Translations under genes and position numbers: made by a program
Assembly (NCBI RefSeq): GCF_026125825.1
Contig: NZ_JAHCKK010000052.1
Coordinates: forward strand, 1 to 33,698
Length of the DNA stretch: 33,698 bases
Direction: 5' to 3'
From: Hydrogenophaga sp.
GTDB lineage: Bacteria; Pseudomonadota; Gammaproteobacteria; Burkholderiales; Burkholderiaceae_C
Shown: positions 26,728-33,698 of the stretch, piece after piece
Position numbering within the stretch: the first letter of the stretch is position 1
Layout of the letters: every line of letters starts with the position of its first letter
The notes under the pieces: generated by a model
Seen by the model: the letters and a program-made list of their open reading frames with translations, nothing else
Database searches by the model: none
What the model was told of the DNA's origin: nothing

Positions 26728-27854
26728 TCCGCCGCAGGGACCGGCCCGACGGATTGCCATTCCGCGTCTATGAACGACGGGGCAAGCTCCGCTACTCCAT
26801 TGGCTACAAGAATCCGAACGGCAGCTGGGAGTTCCGGTTGCAGTGCGACATTGCCGACAAAGCGCGCATCCTCGACCTGCGTAGTGAAGCAACCAGCCGT
26901 TCTGCAACCCTGCGGCTCGGCAAGCCTTCGGACGATAGCTTCCAGGCGCTATGCGACACATGGTTCGTATGGCAGGAGCGACTTCCTGCACTAGCCGTCC
27001 AGAAGCGAGCGGACAGCACGCTCAAGGAGAACAGGCGCGAAGCGGCCATGCTGTGCAAGGCCTGGGGAGCGTGGCGCGTCGTCGACATCAAAAAAGGCGA
27101 TGCATACGACTACCTCGATGCCTGCCTCCTCGCTCGGGACAAGCATGGTCAGCCTCGTCCTCGCGCGGAAAAGGGAAACAAGGAAATTGCGCTGGGTCGC
27201 GTCATCTTCGAGTTCGCCGTGCGCACGCGACGCATTGAGGCGAACCCGTTCGCCAGCGTCGAGAAGCTGGCAACACAGAAAACCGACCGTTATGTGACCG
27301 ACGGCGAACTCGCCCTCGCGGTCGAGGTCGGAAGGCGCATGGGTGGCCCTCAGCACATCGTCGCGTTGGCGCTCAAGACTGCGTTTCTCTGCGTGCGGCG
27401 CTCGGTCGAGGTACGCGGGTTGACACGCCAGCAAATTCGCGAAGACGGCATCGAGTGGCAGGCTGCGAAGCGGCAGCGCGGTGAGGCAATGAAGGTTGGC
27501 CTCATTGAATGGAGCCCGGCGCTCAGGGTAACCATCGACGAAGCGCTCGCCACTAAACGCCGTGAACTTGCGGGCGACTGGTATGTGTTCGGAAATATGA
27601 GCGGCGAGCGGTACACAAAGGGAGGCTGGAAGGCGACCCTCGCAAAGCTCATGGCCGAGTGCATGAAGGAGGCCGGGGACCGCAAGGTCGCGTTCACGAA
27701 GTTCTCCCTTCAGGACTGCCGCCCCAAAGGTGTCAGCGACAAGATGGCTCGAGGCGACCGCGATGTGGTCGACGCGACTATGCACAGCAGCGAGCGAATG
27801 GTGCGGCAGGTCTACGACCGGCGACGCGTGCGTATCGCCAAGCCGGCTGGCTGA
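26724..27854 (+). CDS. Tyrosine recombinase (integrase)
   Basis: 376 residues. The N-terminal arm-binding part (1-60) reads FRVYERRGKLRYSIGYKNPN. The core-binding domain is about 75-175, and a catalytic domain follows with an Arg in AFLCVRRSVEVRGLTRQQI, the second Arg in QDCRPKGVSD (the usual HxxR is QxxR here), a His in MHSSERMVRQVY and the nucleophile Tyr in VYDRRRV. It integrates and excises the element at an att site, presumably tRNA-Asp at 30403-30452. GTG 26724 overlaps the DUF4224 stop. The replacement of the first His of HxxR by Gln is common in phage integrases and need not inactivate it. Confidence 0.88.
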   Translation: MIRRRDRPDGLPFRVYERRGKLRYSIGYKNPNGSWEFRLQCDIADKARILDLRSEATSRSATLRLGKPSDDSFQALCDTWFVWQERLPALAVQKRADSTLKENRREAAMLCKAWGAWRVVDIKKGDAYDYLDACLLARDKHGQPRPRAEKGNKEIALGRVIFEFAVRTRRIEANPFASVEKLATQKTDRYVTDGELALAVEVGRRMGGPQHIVALALKTAFLCVRRSVEVRGLTRQQIREDGIEWQAAKRQRGEAMKVGLIEWSPALRVTIDEALATKRRELAGDWYVFGNMSGERYTKGGWKATLAKLMAECMKEAGDRKVAFTKFSLQDCRPKGVSDKMARGDRDVVDATMHSSERMVRQVYDRRRVRIAKPAG

Positions 27855-27869
27855 TTGGGAGGACGCGAA

Positions 27870-28202
27870 GTGTCGAACATCAATTCTGCGCACCCGGCAG
27901 GAGGGTCGAAGCCAGGCCCGAAGGGCAGGGTGCTGGAGCCCTACGCCAGGGAAGTCCTGCTCATGACCCGCGAGGGTCAGTCCATGCAGGACATCGTGAA
28001 CTGGCTCGCCGAGCCTCCGAGAAGGGTGGCGATCACTCGCCAGGCTGTTCATCTCTGGGTGAAGGCGCGAATCAAGAAGTTGGTGAAGTTAAACGCCGTC
28101 TTCGCGGACACCGGGGTCGGCGGACCCTTCCAACAGAGTGATGTGGTCCCGATCTCCTTGTCGTCTGAGCGGATGTGTGTGTTGAATTCCACTGATCTCT
28201 GA
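27870..28202 (+). CDS. Small HTH-like protein with its 3' end altered by IS3
   Basis: 110 residues. It opens VSNINSAHPAGGSKPGPKGR after a good AGGA site. The core (LLMTREGQSMQDIVNWLAEP, then RRVAITRQAVHLWVKARIK) looks like a helix-turn-helix DNA-binding segment, as in transcriptional or resolvase-associated small proteins of mobile elements. It starts 15 bases after the integrase stop. The last eight codons (CVLNSTDL) lie in the terminal repeat of the IS3 element starting at 28180, so the natural C-terminus has been lost. Confidence 0.6.
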   Translation: MSNINSAHPAGGSKPGPKGRVLEPYAREVLLMTREGQSMQDIVNWLAEPPRRVAITRQAVHLWVKARIKKLVKLNAVFADTGVGGPFQQSDVVPISLSSERMCVLNSTDL

Positions 28203-29844
28203 CCCGAGGGGGGTGCGGACAAATACTTGGACTGGTTTATGCCGTAAGTTCAAGACTCTCTCGGTACTCGATGGGGCTGAGAGAGCCCAGAGATATCTTG
28301 ATCCGCTTCTCGTTGTACCAGCGGATGTAGGAGTCAATCACTTCAATGAATTTCTCAACGGTGGTGCCTCTCCAGTCCCGAGGGTAGAACAGTTCGGTCT
28401 TAAGTCGACCGAAGAACCCTTCGCAGGCCGCGTTGTCAGGTGAACAGGCTTTGCGAGACATCGAGCGGGTGAGGTTCGCATCGCTCATTCTTGCCAGCCA
28501 ACCTGACCAGCGATAGTGGCCACCACGATCGGAGTGAACCACAGGCCGGTCGGTGGTTCCCACCACCGTCTCAATCGCGGCATCCAGCATCGTGTTGACG
28601 AGCTCGGCGTCTGGGCTGGTTCCAATGGTCCAGCTCACCACCATCCCATCGAAGCAATCGATCATGGGTGACAGGTACACCTTGCCAGCCGGGATCTGGA
28701 ACTCAGTGATGTCAGTGAGCCACTTCTCATTGGGCGCCGCGGCCTGGAAGTCTCGGTTGATGATGTTCTCAGGCGCCGGACTGATCTCGCCTAAGTACGA
28801 TACGTACCTGCGCTTTCTGGGCTTTGGAACGATGAGGCTTTCCTGCTTCATCAGCCGTTGCACCACCTTCTCCGAGATGGTGACGTGCTGCCTGTTTAGC
28901 GACGCATGCAGCCTGCGGTAGCCGTAGCAGCAGTGGTTCGTTTCGAAGATGTCGGCGATGGCACGACGCGCGTCAAGGTACTTGTCTGCCACCTGCGCAC
29001 GGGCTCGGTGGTAGAAGTACGAGCTTCGCGCAAGATCCAACTGAGCCAGGAGCTCTGGCAGGGCATAGAGCACCTTGAGGGCGTCAACCAGCAATGTCTT
29101 CTCCCGGTTGGTCAGGAGATGCAGATCGACGCCCAGGCCTTTTTTTAGCAGTTCATTGGCCTTCTTCAAGAGATCGCGTTCGAGCTGCAGTTGGCGGATG
29201 TCGCGTTGCAGGGATTCGAGCTGTTGCTCCAGCTCCGCTCGCTCAGGTGATGGTGTTGGGTGGTTCTGGCGTTTCATGGATGCGGGCGCCTCGCGGCCGA
29301 GTAGCTGGTTCTTCCAGTTGTACAGCGTCGGCCTGCATACGCCCAGTTTTTCTGCCACGGCTTGCGCACCTTCCTGCCGCGTGCAGAGCTCCATGACGCC
29401 CGCCTGTTTCAATGTCTCGGAATATCTTCGCCGGCCGGCGGTGCCAACGGCGACTCTCCTGCTCTCAGGAAGTGCGTCGCGAATCCAGGCGGTCAACGTA
29501 CCCCGGCCTGGGTATCCCAATGCCCTCATCGTTGCAGCAATGCAGCGATCATGCGCAAGGTAGTGCGCAATAGCCGCCTGCTTCTGATCCTGCGAGTACT
29601 TGGGAGGCCGGCCCGCATAGCCCTCAGGCAGAGCCGAACGTCGTTCGTACTCACGGTGCCAGCTCTTCAGGGCATTCTTGGTTGGGTAACCGAGTTGACG
29701 GATGGTTGCCCTGATGCGCTTGTCCAGCTTGATGTAGAGCTGGACCGCTCGAATTCTGTCTTCGTAGGAATACATGAACTACCTCCTGGTAGTCCAAGAT
29801 TTCATCCGCACCCCCACTGGGTCAGTTTTCAGTGGAAGACAACA
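28180..29844 (-). mobile_element. IS3-family insertion sequence, complete, without target duplication
   Basis: The left end (from 28180) reads TGTTGAATTCCACTGA. The right end (reading inward from 29844) reads TGTTGTCTTCCACTGA. The imperfect repeat continues through CTGACCC, GGGGGTGCGGA and CTTGGACT on both sides, giving a ~60-bp inverted repeat typical of IS3 elements. One transposase gene fills it. The flanking triplets (GTG left, CCG right) do not match, so no target duplication is seen. This points to rearrangement or a deletion after insertion. Confidence 0.85.
28237..29775 (-). CDS. IS3-family transposase, single continuous frame
   Basis: 512 residues. Helix-turn-helix segments make up the N-terminal part (IRATIRQLGYPTKNALKSWH, AVAEKLGVCRPTLYNWKNQL), with a leucine-zipper-like coil (ERAELEQQLESLQRDIRQLQ). 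The rve catalytic core has D in KWLTDITEF, D in VVHSDRGGHY and E in NAACEGFFGRLK, the DDE triad. Many IS3 elements need a frameshift to join OrfA and OrfB; here one frame is open, though an A7 run at 29146-29140 survives at the usual junction. It looks intact. Confidence 0.9.
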   Translation of the reverse strand: MYSYEDRIRAVQLYIKLDKRIRATIRQLGYPTKNALKSWHREYERRSALPEGYAGRPPKYSQDQKQAAIAHYLAHDRCIAATMRALGYPGRGTLTAWIRDALPESRRVAVGTAGRRRYSETLKQAGVMELCTRQEGAQAVAEKLGVCRPTLYNWKNQLLGREAPASMKRQNHPTPSPERAELEQQLESLQRDIRQLQLERDLLKKANELLKKGLGVDLHLLTNREKTLLVDALKVLYALPELLAQLDLARSSYFYHRARAQVADKYLDARRAIADIFETNHCCYGYRRLHASLNRQHVTISEKVVQRLMKQESLIVPKPRKRRYVSYLGEISPAPENIINRDFQAAAPNEKWLTDITEFQIPAGKVYLSPMIDCFDGMVVSWTIGTSPDAELVNTMLDAAIETVVGTTDRPVVHSDRGGHYRWSGWLARMSDANLTRSMSRKACSPDNAACEGFFGRLKTELFYPRDWRGTTVEKFIEVIDSYIRWYNEKRIKISLGSLSPIEYRESLELTA

Positions 29845-30110
29845 CCGAAATGCATGGTCACAAGCGATTCACGATGGCCACCGACATCCAAGTTTATTTC
29901 TGTGATCCTCAGAGTCCTTGGCAACGCGGCAGCAACGAGAACACCAATGGGCTCCTCAGGCAGTACATGCCGAAGGGCATAGATCTCTCGGGTTTCTCAC
30001 AGCTTCAGCTCAACGCAATCGCGAGACAATTGAATGAGAGGCCACGCAAGACACTTGGCTTCCGCACCCCCGCTGAAATGTTCAGCGAATCTGTTGCATC
30101 GACCGGTTGA
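29845..30110 (+). pseudogene. C-terminal remnant of an IS30-family transposase
   Basis: Directly after the IS3 right end the frame reads KRFTMATDIQVYFCDPQSPW, then QRGSNENTNGLLRQYMPKGI and TLGFRTPAEMFSES, the end of an IS30 transposase with the catalytic Glu in SNENTNGLLRQY. The 5' part is missing, and the DNA left of the IS3 is unrelated. It differs in sequence from the IS30 remnant at 6845, so it is another element. An ATG inside the IS3 repeat at 29832 fuses in frame, by chance. Confidence 0.85.
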
Positions 30111-30402
30111 ATCCGCCACTCATAGCCGCCTTTGCTAGGGTAGCCGCAAGAGGCCATGCCCTCCCAGGATGGGTGCAGAAGCGCCACTCGGCTTGCGGAT
30201 AGGTCCCTTGACGTGTCTCACAAGATCAAGCTGCTTGACATCGATCAATGCTCCGCAGCGCATGCGCGGACACAGTTGAGGCACATTGCGCCATCGGTTT
30301 TTTTGGAATAGTCCTTGCAGAACCCGCGTCATTCCTGCACCGAATTTCCAGTTTTTGGAACAGAAATCATGTCCGAGGCCGCATGAATGCTCAGTTCATC
30401 CT

Positions 30403-30452
30403 CCGGCCTGTCACGCCGGGGGTCGCGGGTTCGAGCCCCGTCCACTCCGCCA
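30403..30452 (+). tRNA. 3' fragment of tRNA-Asp(GUC): probable attachment-site footprint
   Basis: The anticodon arm CCGGC-CTGTCAC-GCCGG (GTC anticodon in the loop) is followed by the variable loop, the T arm (GCGGG, TTCGAGC, CCCGT), the 3' acceptor strand CCACTCC, discriminator G and CCA at 30450-30452. The 5' half (acceptor strand expected as GGAGTGG, and the D arm) is absent from the DNA upstream. The fragment is typical of the duplicated tRNA 3' end left at the far side of an integrated element. The 290 bases upstream of it (30111-30402) hold no recognised gene. Confidence 0.85.
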
Positions 30453-30459
30453 AAATTCC

Positions 30460-30492
30460 ATGGGTTACGCGAGCAATCGCGTAGCCCATTTT
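30460..30492 (+). terminator. Rho-independent terminator after the tRNA-Asp fragment
   Basis: ATGGG with TACGCGA pairs with TCGCGTA and CCCAT across a GCAA tetraloop (473-476), a 13-bp stem with one T-G wobble, followed by TTTT (489-492). It sits 7 bases after the tRNA CCA, as expected for the original terminator of the tRNA gene. This supports the view that DNA from here rightward is the ancestral chromosome. Confidence 0.8.
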
Positions 30493-30641
30493 GGTTTCTG
30501 GCCCCCCCGAATGCCTCACGCGGCCTCCATCTGCGGTGGGCGCTTTCCATGGCGCCGTGTGGCGCTGTCCCCCATGCGGAGGACAGACGGGCGAACGACC
30601 CTCCTCTAGATTGGCATCCATCCACGATGGAAGCCAATCAC

Positions 30642-31691
30642 ATGTTCATTCGAAACTGCTGGTACGTCGCCGCCTGGGCGCACGAGATCCCCGATCAAGG
30701 GCTGTTTTCCCGCGTCATTCTGGGCGAGCCCTTGCTCCTGTACCGCCTGTCCACCGGCGAGACGGTCGCGATGGAGGACCGGTGCTGCCACCGCCTCGCC
30801 CCCCTGTCCGCCGGTCGGCGCGAGGGGGACTGCGTGCGCTGTGGCTATCACGGGCTGAAGTTTTCACCGGAGGGGGCCTGCGTCGAAGCGCCTGGCCTCG
30901 ACCGCATCCCCATCAAGGCAAAGGTGCGCAGCTACCCGGTGGCCGTGCGCAACCGGTGGGTGTTCGTCTGGATGGGCGATCCGGGGCTTGCGGACACCGC
31001 CTTGCTGCCGGACAACTTCTCCTGCGACCACCCCGAGTGGCACTACCAGCCGGGCTATCTGCACTATGAGACGCCCTACATGCTCATCTGCGACAACCTG
31101 CTCGACTTTTCGCACTTGTCGTACGTGCATGAGAACACCCTGGGCGGTTCCACGCGGATCGCCCAGTCCAAACCCGAGGTGCAGCGGGTGCCGCAGGGCA
31201 TTCGGGTCACCCGCCACGTGCCGGACGTGCCGCCTTCCGCGTATTGGCGGTCGTTTCACGAGTTCGAGGGCAACGTCGACCGCTGGTTCGTCTACGACTT
31301 CCTGCTGCCCGGCACCCTCATCATGGACTCCGGTGGGCGGCCCACGGGCCAGGCCGAGGGCGACATGGCGGGCGCGGTCCGGCTGCACAGTTGCCAGACG
31401 CTGACGCCCGAGACGGCAACGTCCACCCACTACTTTTTCCAGCAGGCCTACCACGCCCCCGCGCCCATTCCCGAGACCACGGCCACCATCTTCCAGGGAC
31501 TGCTTGCCGCCTTCGAGGAAGACCGCTCGATCATCACGGCCCAGTACCGCAACCTGCTTCTCGACCCTGCCGCACCCATGCTGCCCATGGCGATGGACCA
31601 GGCGCTGGTGCAATTCCGCCGCCTCGTGGACAGCGAACTGGCGAAGGAGCGCGGCAGCGCGCCTGCCCCCGCGACGGTCGTCGCTGGCTAG
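30642..31691 (+). CDS. VanA-type Rieske non-heme iron oxygenase
   Basis: About 350 residues. The start MFIRNCWYVAAWAHEI is typical of vanillate O-demethylase oxygenase subunits. The Rieske 2Fe-2S ligands are CCHRLAPLSAG and CGYHGLKF. The catalytic mononuclear iron ligands are D and two His in NLLDFSHLSYVH. The substrate is probably an aromatic acid or ether, not identifiable here. ATG 30642 was preferred; ATG 30627 is five codons upstream. No VanB-type reductase is adjacent, so the electron donor must be encoded elsewhere. It is followed by a Bug-type receptor gene, suggesting substrate uptake and oxidation together. Confidence 0.88.
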   Translation: MFIRNCWYVAAWAHEIPDQGLFSRVILGEPLLLYRLSTGETVAMEDRCCHRLAPLSAGRREGDCVRCGYHGLKFSPEGACVEAPGLDRIPIKAKVRSYPVAVRNRWVFVWMGDPGLADTALLPDNFSCDHPEWHYQPGYLHYETPYMLICDNLLDFSHLSYVHENTLGGSTRIAQSKPEVQRVPQGIRVTRHVPDVPPSAYWRSFHEFEGNVDRWFVYDFLLPGTLIMDSGGRPTGQAEGDMAGAVRLHSCQTLTPETATSTHYFFQQAYHAPAPIPETTATIFQGLLAAFEEDRSIITAQYRNLLLDPAAPMLPMAMDQALVQFRRLVDSELAKERGSAPAPATVVAG

Positions 31692-31725
31692 AAAAAAACG
31701 ACACCCACCCACAGGAGACAACCCC

Positions 31726-32715
31726 ATGATCCGCCGTGTTTTCATCCGCATGCTGGCACTCGCTGGCGTGGCCGCACTGCCCCTGACAGTGCTCGCGCAG
31801 GCGTCCGCCGCATTCCCCCAAAAGCCCATCCGCCTGGTGGCCTCCGCGGCCGCGGGCGGCGCCACGGACTTCGTCGCCCGAACGGTCGGCGAGCGGTTGT
31901 CCAAGCAGCTTGGCCAACCCGTGATCGTAGACAACAAGGCGGGGGCAAACGGCGCCCTGGGCGCTTCCGAGGTGGCGCGCGCGGCACCGGACGGGTACAC
32001 CCTGCTGGTGACCCTGGGCGACACCTTGATCAACAACGTGGCGATGTACAAGACGCTGTCGTACGACCCGTTCAAGGATTTCAGCTACATCACGCAGGCT
32101 GTCCGCAGCCCGGCGGTGATTTCGGCGAACGCCGACCTGCCTGTCAAGAACATGGCCGACTTCCGGCGGTACGCGGCCGAGCAGCGCGGCAAGCTGACCT
32201 ATGGCTCCTGGGGGCCCGGTGGCCTGGGCCACCTGGCGGGCGAACAGCTCAATCGCATCATCGGTGCAGAGATGGTCCATGTGCCGCAGCGCGGCGAGGC
32301 ACCCGTGATGGCCGACCTGCTGTCGAAAACCGTCAGCGTGGGATTGACCTCGGCCGGGCTGGCCAAGCAGCACGTGTTGGCGGGCAAGGTGACCGCGCTG
32401 GCCATCATGGGCAGGGAGCGTTCACCGGCCCTGCCGCAGGTCCCGACCATGCGGGAGCAGGGTTTCGACGACCCGTTGTTCGATGCGGCCGTGTACATCG
32501 CCTTTGTCGCGCCCGCCAGGACGCCCGAGTCCGTGATGAAGAAGCTCGCCGACGAGATCCGGAAGGTGCTGGCAGATCCCGAGGTCGGGCGCTTGATGAA
32601 CGAGCGGGGCCTGGACATCATGAACAGCACGCCCAGGGAGTTCGAAGCCAGCCACCGCGCAGAAGCCGAGGTGATCCTCAAGCGCATCAAGGATTTCGGG
32701 CTGGTGGCGCAATAG
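31726..32715 (+). CDS. Bug-family tripartite tricarboxylate transporter receptor (TctC-like)
   Basis: 329 residues. A signal peptide (RRVFIRMLALAGVAALPLTV, cut near AQA-SAAF) is followed by a periplasmic binding protein with Bug signatures: FPQKPIRLVASAAAGGATDF, VDNKAGANGALGASEVARA, PDGYTLL and VPTMREQGF. GGAG lies 9 bases before the ATG. Such proteins bind carboxylates or other small acids for TctAB or act alone as sensors; no tctA or tctB is seen. It is 34 bases after the Rieske oxygenase gene, which makes co-transcription likely. Confidence 0.92.
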   Translation: MIRRVFIRMLALAGVAALPLTVLAQASAAFPQKPIRLVASAAAGGATDFVARTVGERLSKQLGQPVIVDNKAGANGALGASEVARAAPDGYTLLVTLGDTLINNVAMYKTLSYDPFKDFSYITQAVRSPAVISANADLPVKNMADFRRYAAEQRGKLTYGSWGPGGLGHLAGEQLNRIIGAEMVHVPQRGEAPVMADLLSKTVSVGLTSAGLAKQHVLAGKVTALAIMGRERSPALPQVPTMREQGFDDPLFDAAVYIAFVAPARTPESVMKKLADEIRKVLADPEVGRLMNERGLDIMNSTPREFEASHRAEAEVILKRIKDFGLVAQ

Positions 32716-32812
32716 AAGGCGAGTGCCCGGCGGGTCGATCAGAGGCCTTTGGCCGGCTGGCCGGGTAAGTCCTATTGGTGCCCTGCGGGCGAGCTTTCAA
32801 ACTGGCGGCGCC

Positions 32813-33622
32813 ATGCGCTCCACCTGGAATGTCCTCACCCCACCGCCCGGCCACCCTGTGGACGCGGCGGCCATGAACCTCTTGCTCGATGTGCCGACGA
32901 GCACCGCGCCCGCGCGCGGCTTGCTGAACTTCATCAACGCCCACGTGGCGGTGGACTACCTCTCGCTGGTCGAGTACGCGGGGGCGGTGCCCTCGCAGGT
33001 GGATGGATGCACGCACCGCGACCACCTGCCCAACATCACGGGCGAGTGCTTTGCCCGCTACAAGCGGCAGTACAGCCAGCTCGACGAGGTCACTCACCTG
33101 GCCGGCCGGGTGCAGCAGGAGGTGCATCCCTCGCCAGACGTGACCGTGATGCACTATGGGCTGGATGACATTCCGGACATCTGCTGGCGGCAGGAGATTT
33201 TCGAGCACTCGAAGCTCACCGGCCGGCTCAGCCTGCTCTATGCGCCGGTGGCCCGCACCGCCTTTGTCATCAATCTCTATCGCGATGTGTCCTGCGGACC
33301 CTTCGCGCCCCGAGAGATCGACCGCCTGACCGCGATCGCGCCCATCCTGCGCAAGGTGCACCTCAACGCCCTGCACGTGCGACGGCAGCGCCTGCATGCG
33401 CAGGCGCGCAAGGCCCTGGTCGAGCAGAACCTGCTGCAGCGGGCACCACGGTTGTCGGGGCGCGAGCGCGAGGTCTGCGTGGGCATCGTCGATGGCCTCA
33501 GTGTCGATGCCATCGCCGCAGACATGGGCGTGGCTCCCTCCACGGTGCAGACGCTGCGCAAACGCGCCTACATCAAGCTGGGCATCGAGGCGCGCAGCGA
33601 GTTGCTGCTGCTCTCAAACTGA
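32813..33622 (+). CDS. LuxR-type transcriptional regulator
   Basis: About 269 residues. The C-terminal LuxR helix-turn-helix (about 200-262) reads LSGREREVCVGIVDGLSVDA, then APSTVQTLRKRAYIKLGI. The N-terminal ~190 residues form an unknown sensory domain with conserved aromatic and Cys residues (HYGLDDIPDICWRQEIF). No receiver domain is seen, so it is not a two-component regulator. ATG 32813 has a weak ribosome site; the frame extends upstream to 32723. It probably controls the neighbouring oxygenase-transport genes, as judged by position. Confidence 0.85.
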   Translation: MRSTWNVLTPPPGHPVDAAAMNLLLDVPTSTAPARGLLNFINAHVAVDYLSLVEYAGAVPSQVDGCTHRDHLPNITGECFARYKRQYSQLDEVTHLAGRVQQEVHPSPDVTVMHYGLDDIPDICWRQEIFEHSKLTGRLSLLYAPVARTAFVINLYRDVSCGPFAPREIDRLTAIAPILRKVHLNALHVRRQRLHAQARKALVEQNLLQRAPRLSGREREVCVGIVDGLSVDAIAADMGVAPSTVQTLRKRAYIKLGIEARSELLLLSN

Positions 33623-33631
33623 GCGCGGGCC

Positions 33632-33698
33632 TCAGAGGCACCAGGGCATGGGCGCTTCGTTGAGGCCCCAGTAGAAGCTTTTCTGGCTGGTGTATTCA
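33632..33698 (-). CDS. C-terminus of an unidentified protein (partial)
   Basis: Reading leftwards from the window edge, a frame gives EYTSQKSFYWGLNEAPMPW then CL and stops at 33632. The composition looks protein-like, and the gene converges on the LuxR regulator. Only 21 residues are visible, too few for a family call. Confidence 0.45.
   Translation of the reverse strand, partial: EYTSQKSFYWGLNEAPMPWCL

Noticed and set aside
30135-30332. Minus-strand 65-codon frame before the tRNA fragment
   Set aside because: Could be a transposase scrap but no motif supports it.

Overview
The window is high-GC DNA that reads as a betaproteobacterium of the Burkholderiales, most likely Comamonadaceae. The basis is the style of the SdhB, NnrS, YtfE, Hmp and NorR proteins, a Bug-type (TctC) binding protein, and IS30/IS3/IS5/IS6 remnants typical of that group. 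The species cannot be named from sequence alone.

Left third (1-13.5 kb): nitrate sensing and nitric-oxide defence. On the minus strand, nsrR, narX and narL are tightly packed and followed by the start of a probable narK, which has a perfect FNR/Anr box and class II spacing. Divergent from nsrR is ytfE-nnrS-fdxA-sdhB, an NO-stress operon that ends in an orphan succinate dehydrogenase iron-sulfur subunit. After a scarred stretch (truncated DUF2892 gene, broken IS30, a methyltransferase with a divergent LysR regulator) comes hmp (flavohemoglobin), divergent from norR. Their shared intergenic region holds three GT-N7-AC NorR sites and a sigma-54 promoter facing hmp.

Middle (13.5-25.5 kb): an unusual cbb3-like terminal oxidase operon. 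It contains CcoN with a CcoS-like N-terminal extension, CcoO, a single-heme cytochrome c in place of CcoP, a SCO copper chaperone and an unknown membrane protein. Downstream lie a severed norR 3' end beside an IS6 remnant, a copper/silver P-type ATPase with a CueR-type promoter, a cupin gene with a strong operator palindrome and a nearby FNR-like box, a catalase, and remnants of IS5 and aldo/keto reductase genes. In functional terms nitrate is sensed and imported (narXL/narK), NO is sensed (NsrR, NorR) and detoxified (Hmp), damaged Fe-S centres are repaired or replaced (YtfE, FdxA, SdhB), and a low-oxygen oxidase with copper handling sits alongside.

Right third (25.5-33.7 kb): the end of an integrative element. 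It has a hypothetical gene, a DUF4224 protein, a tyrosine integrase and a small HTH-like protein, with four copies of a 9-bp motif around the divergent promoter. An IS3 element lacking target duplications and an IS30 3' remnant follow. The element ends at a 50-bp 3' fragment of tRNA-Asp(GUC), a probable attachment-site footprint, followed by a terminator hairpin. Beyond it is catabolic DNA: a VanA-type Rieske oxygenase, a Bug solute-binding protein, a LuxR-type regulator and the 3' end of an unidentified gene.
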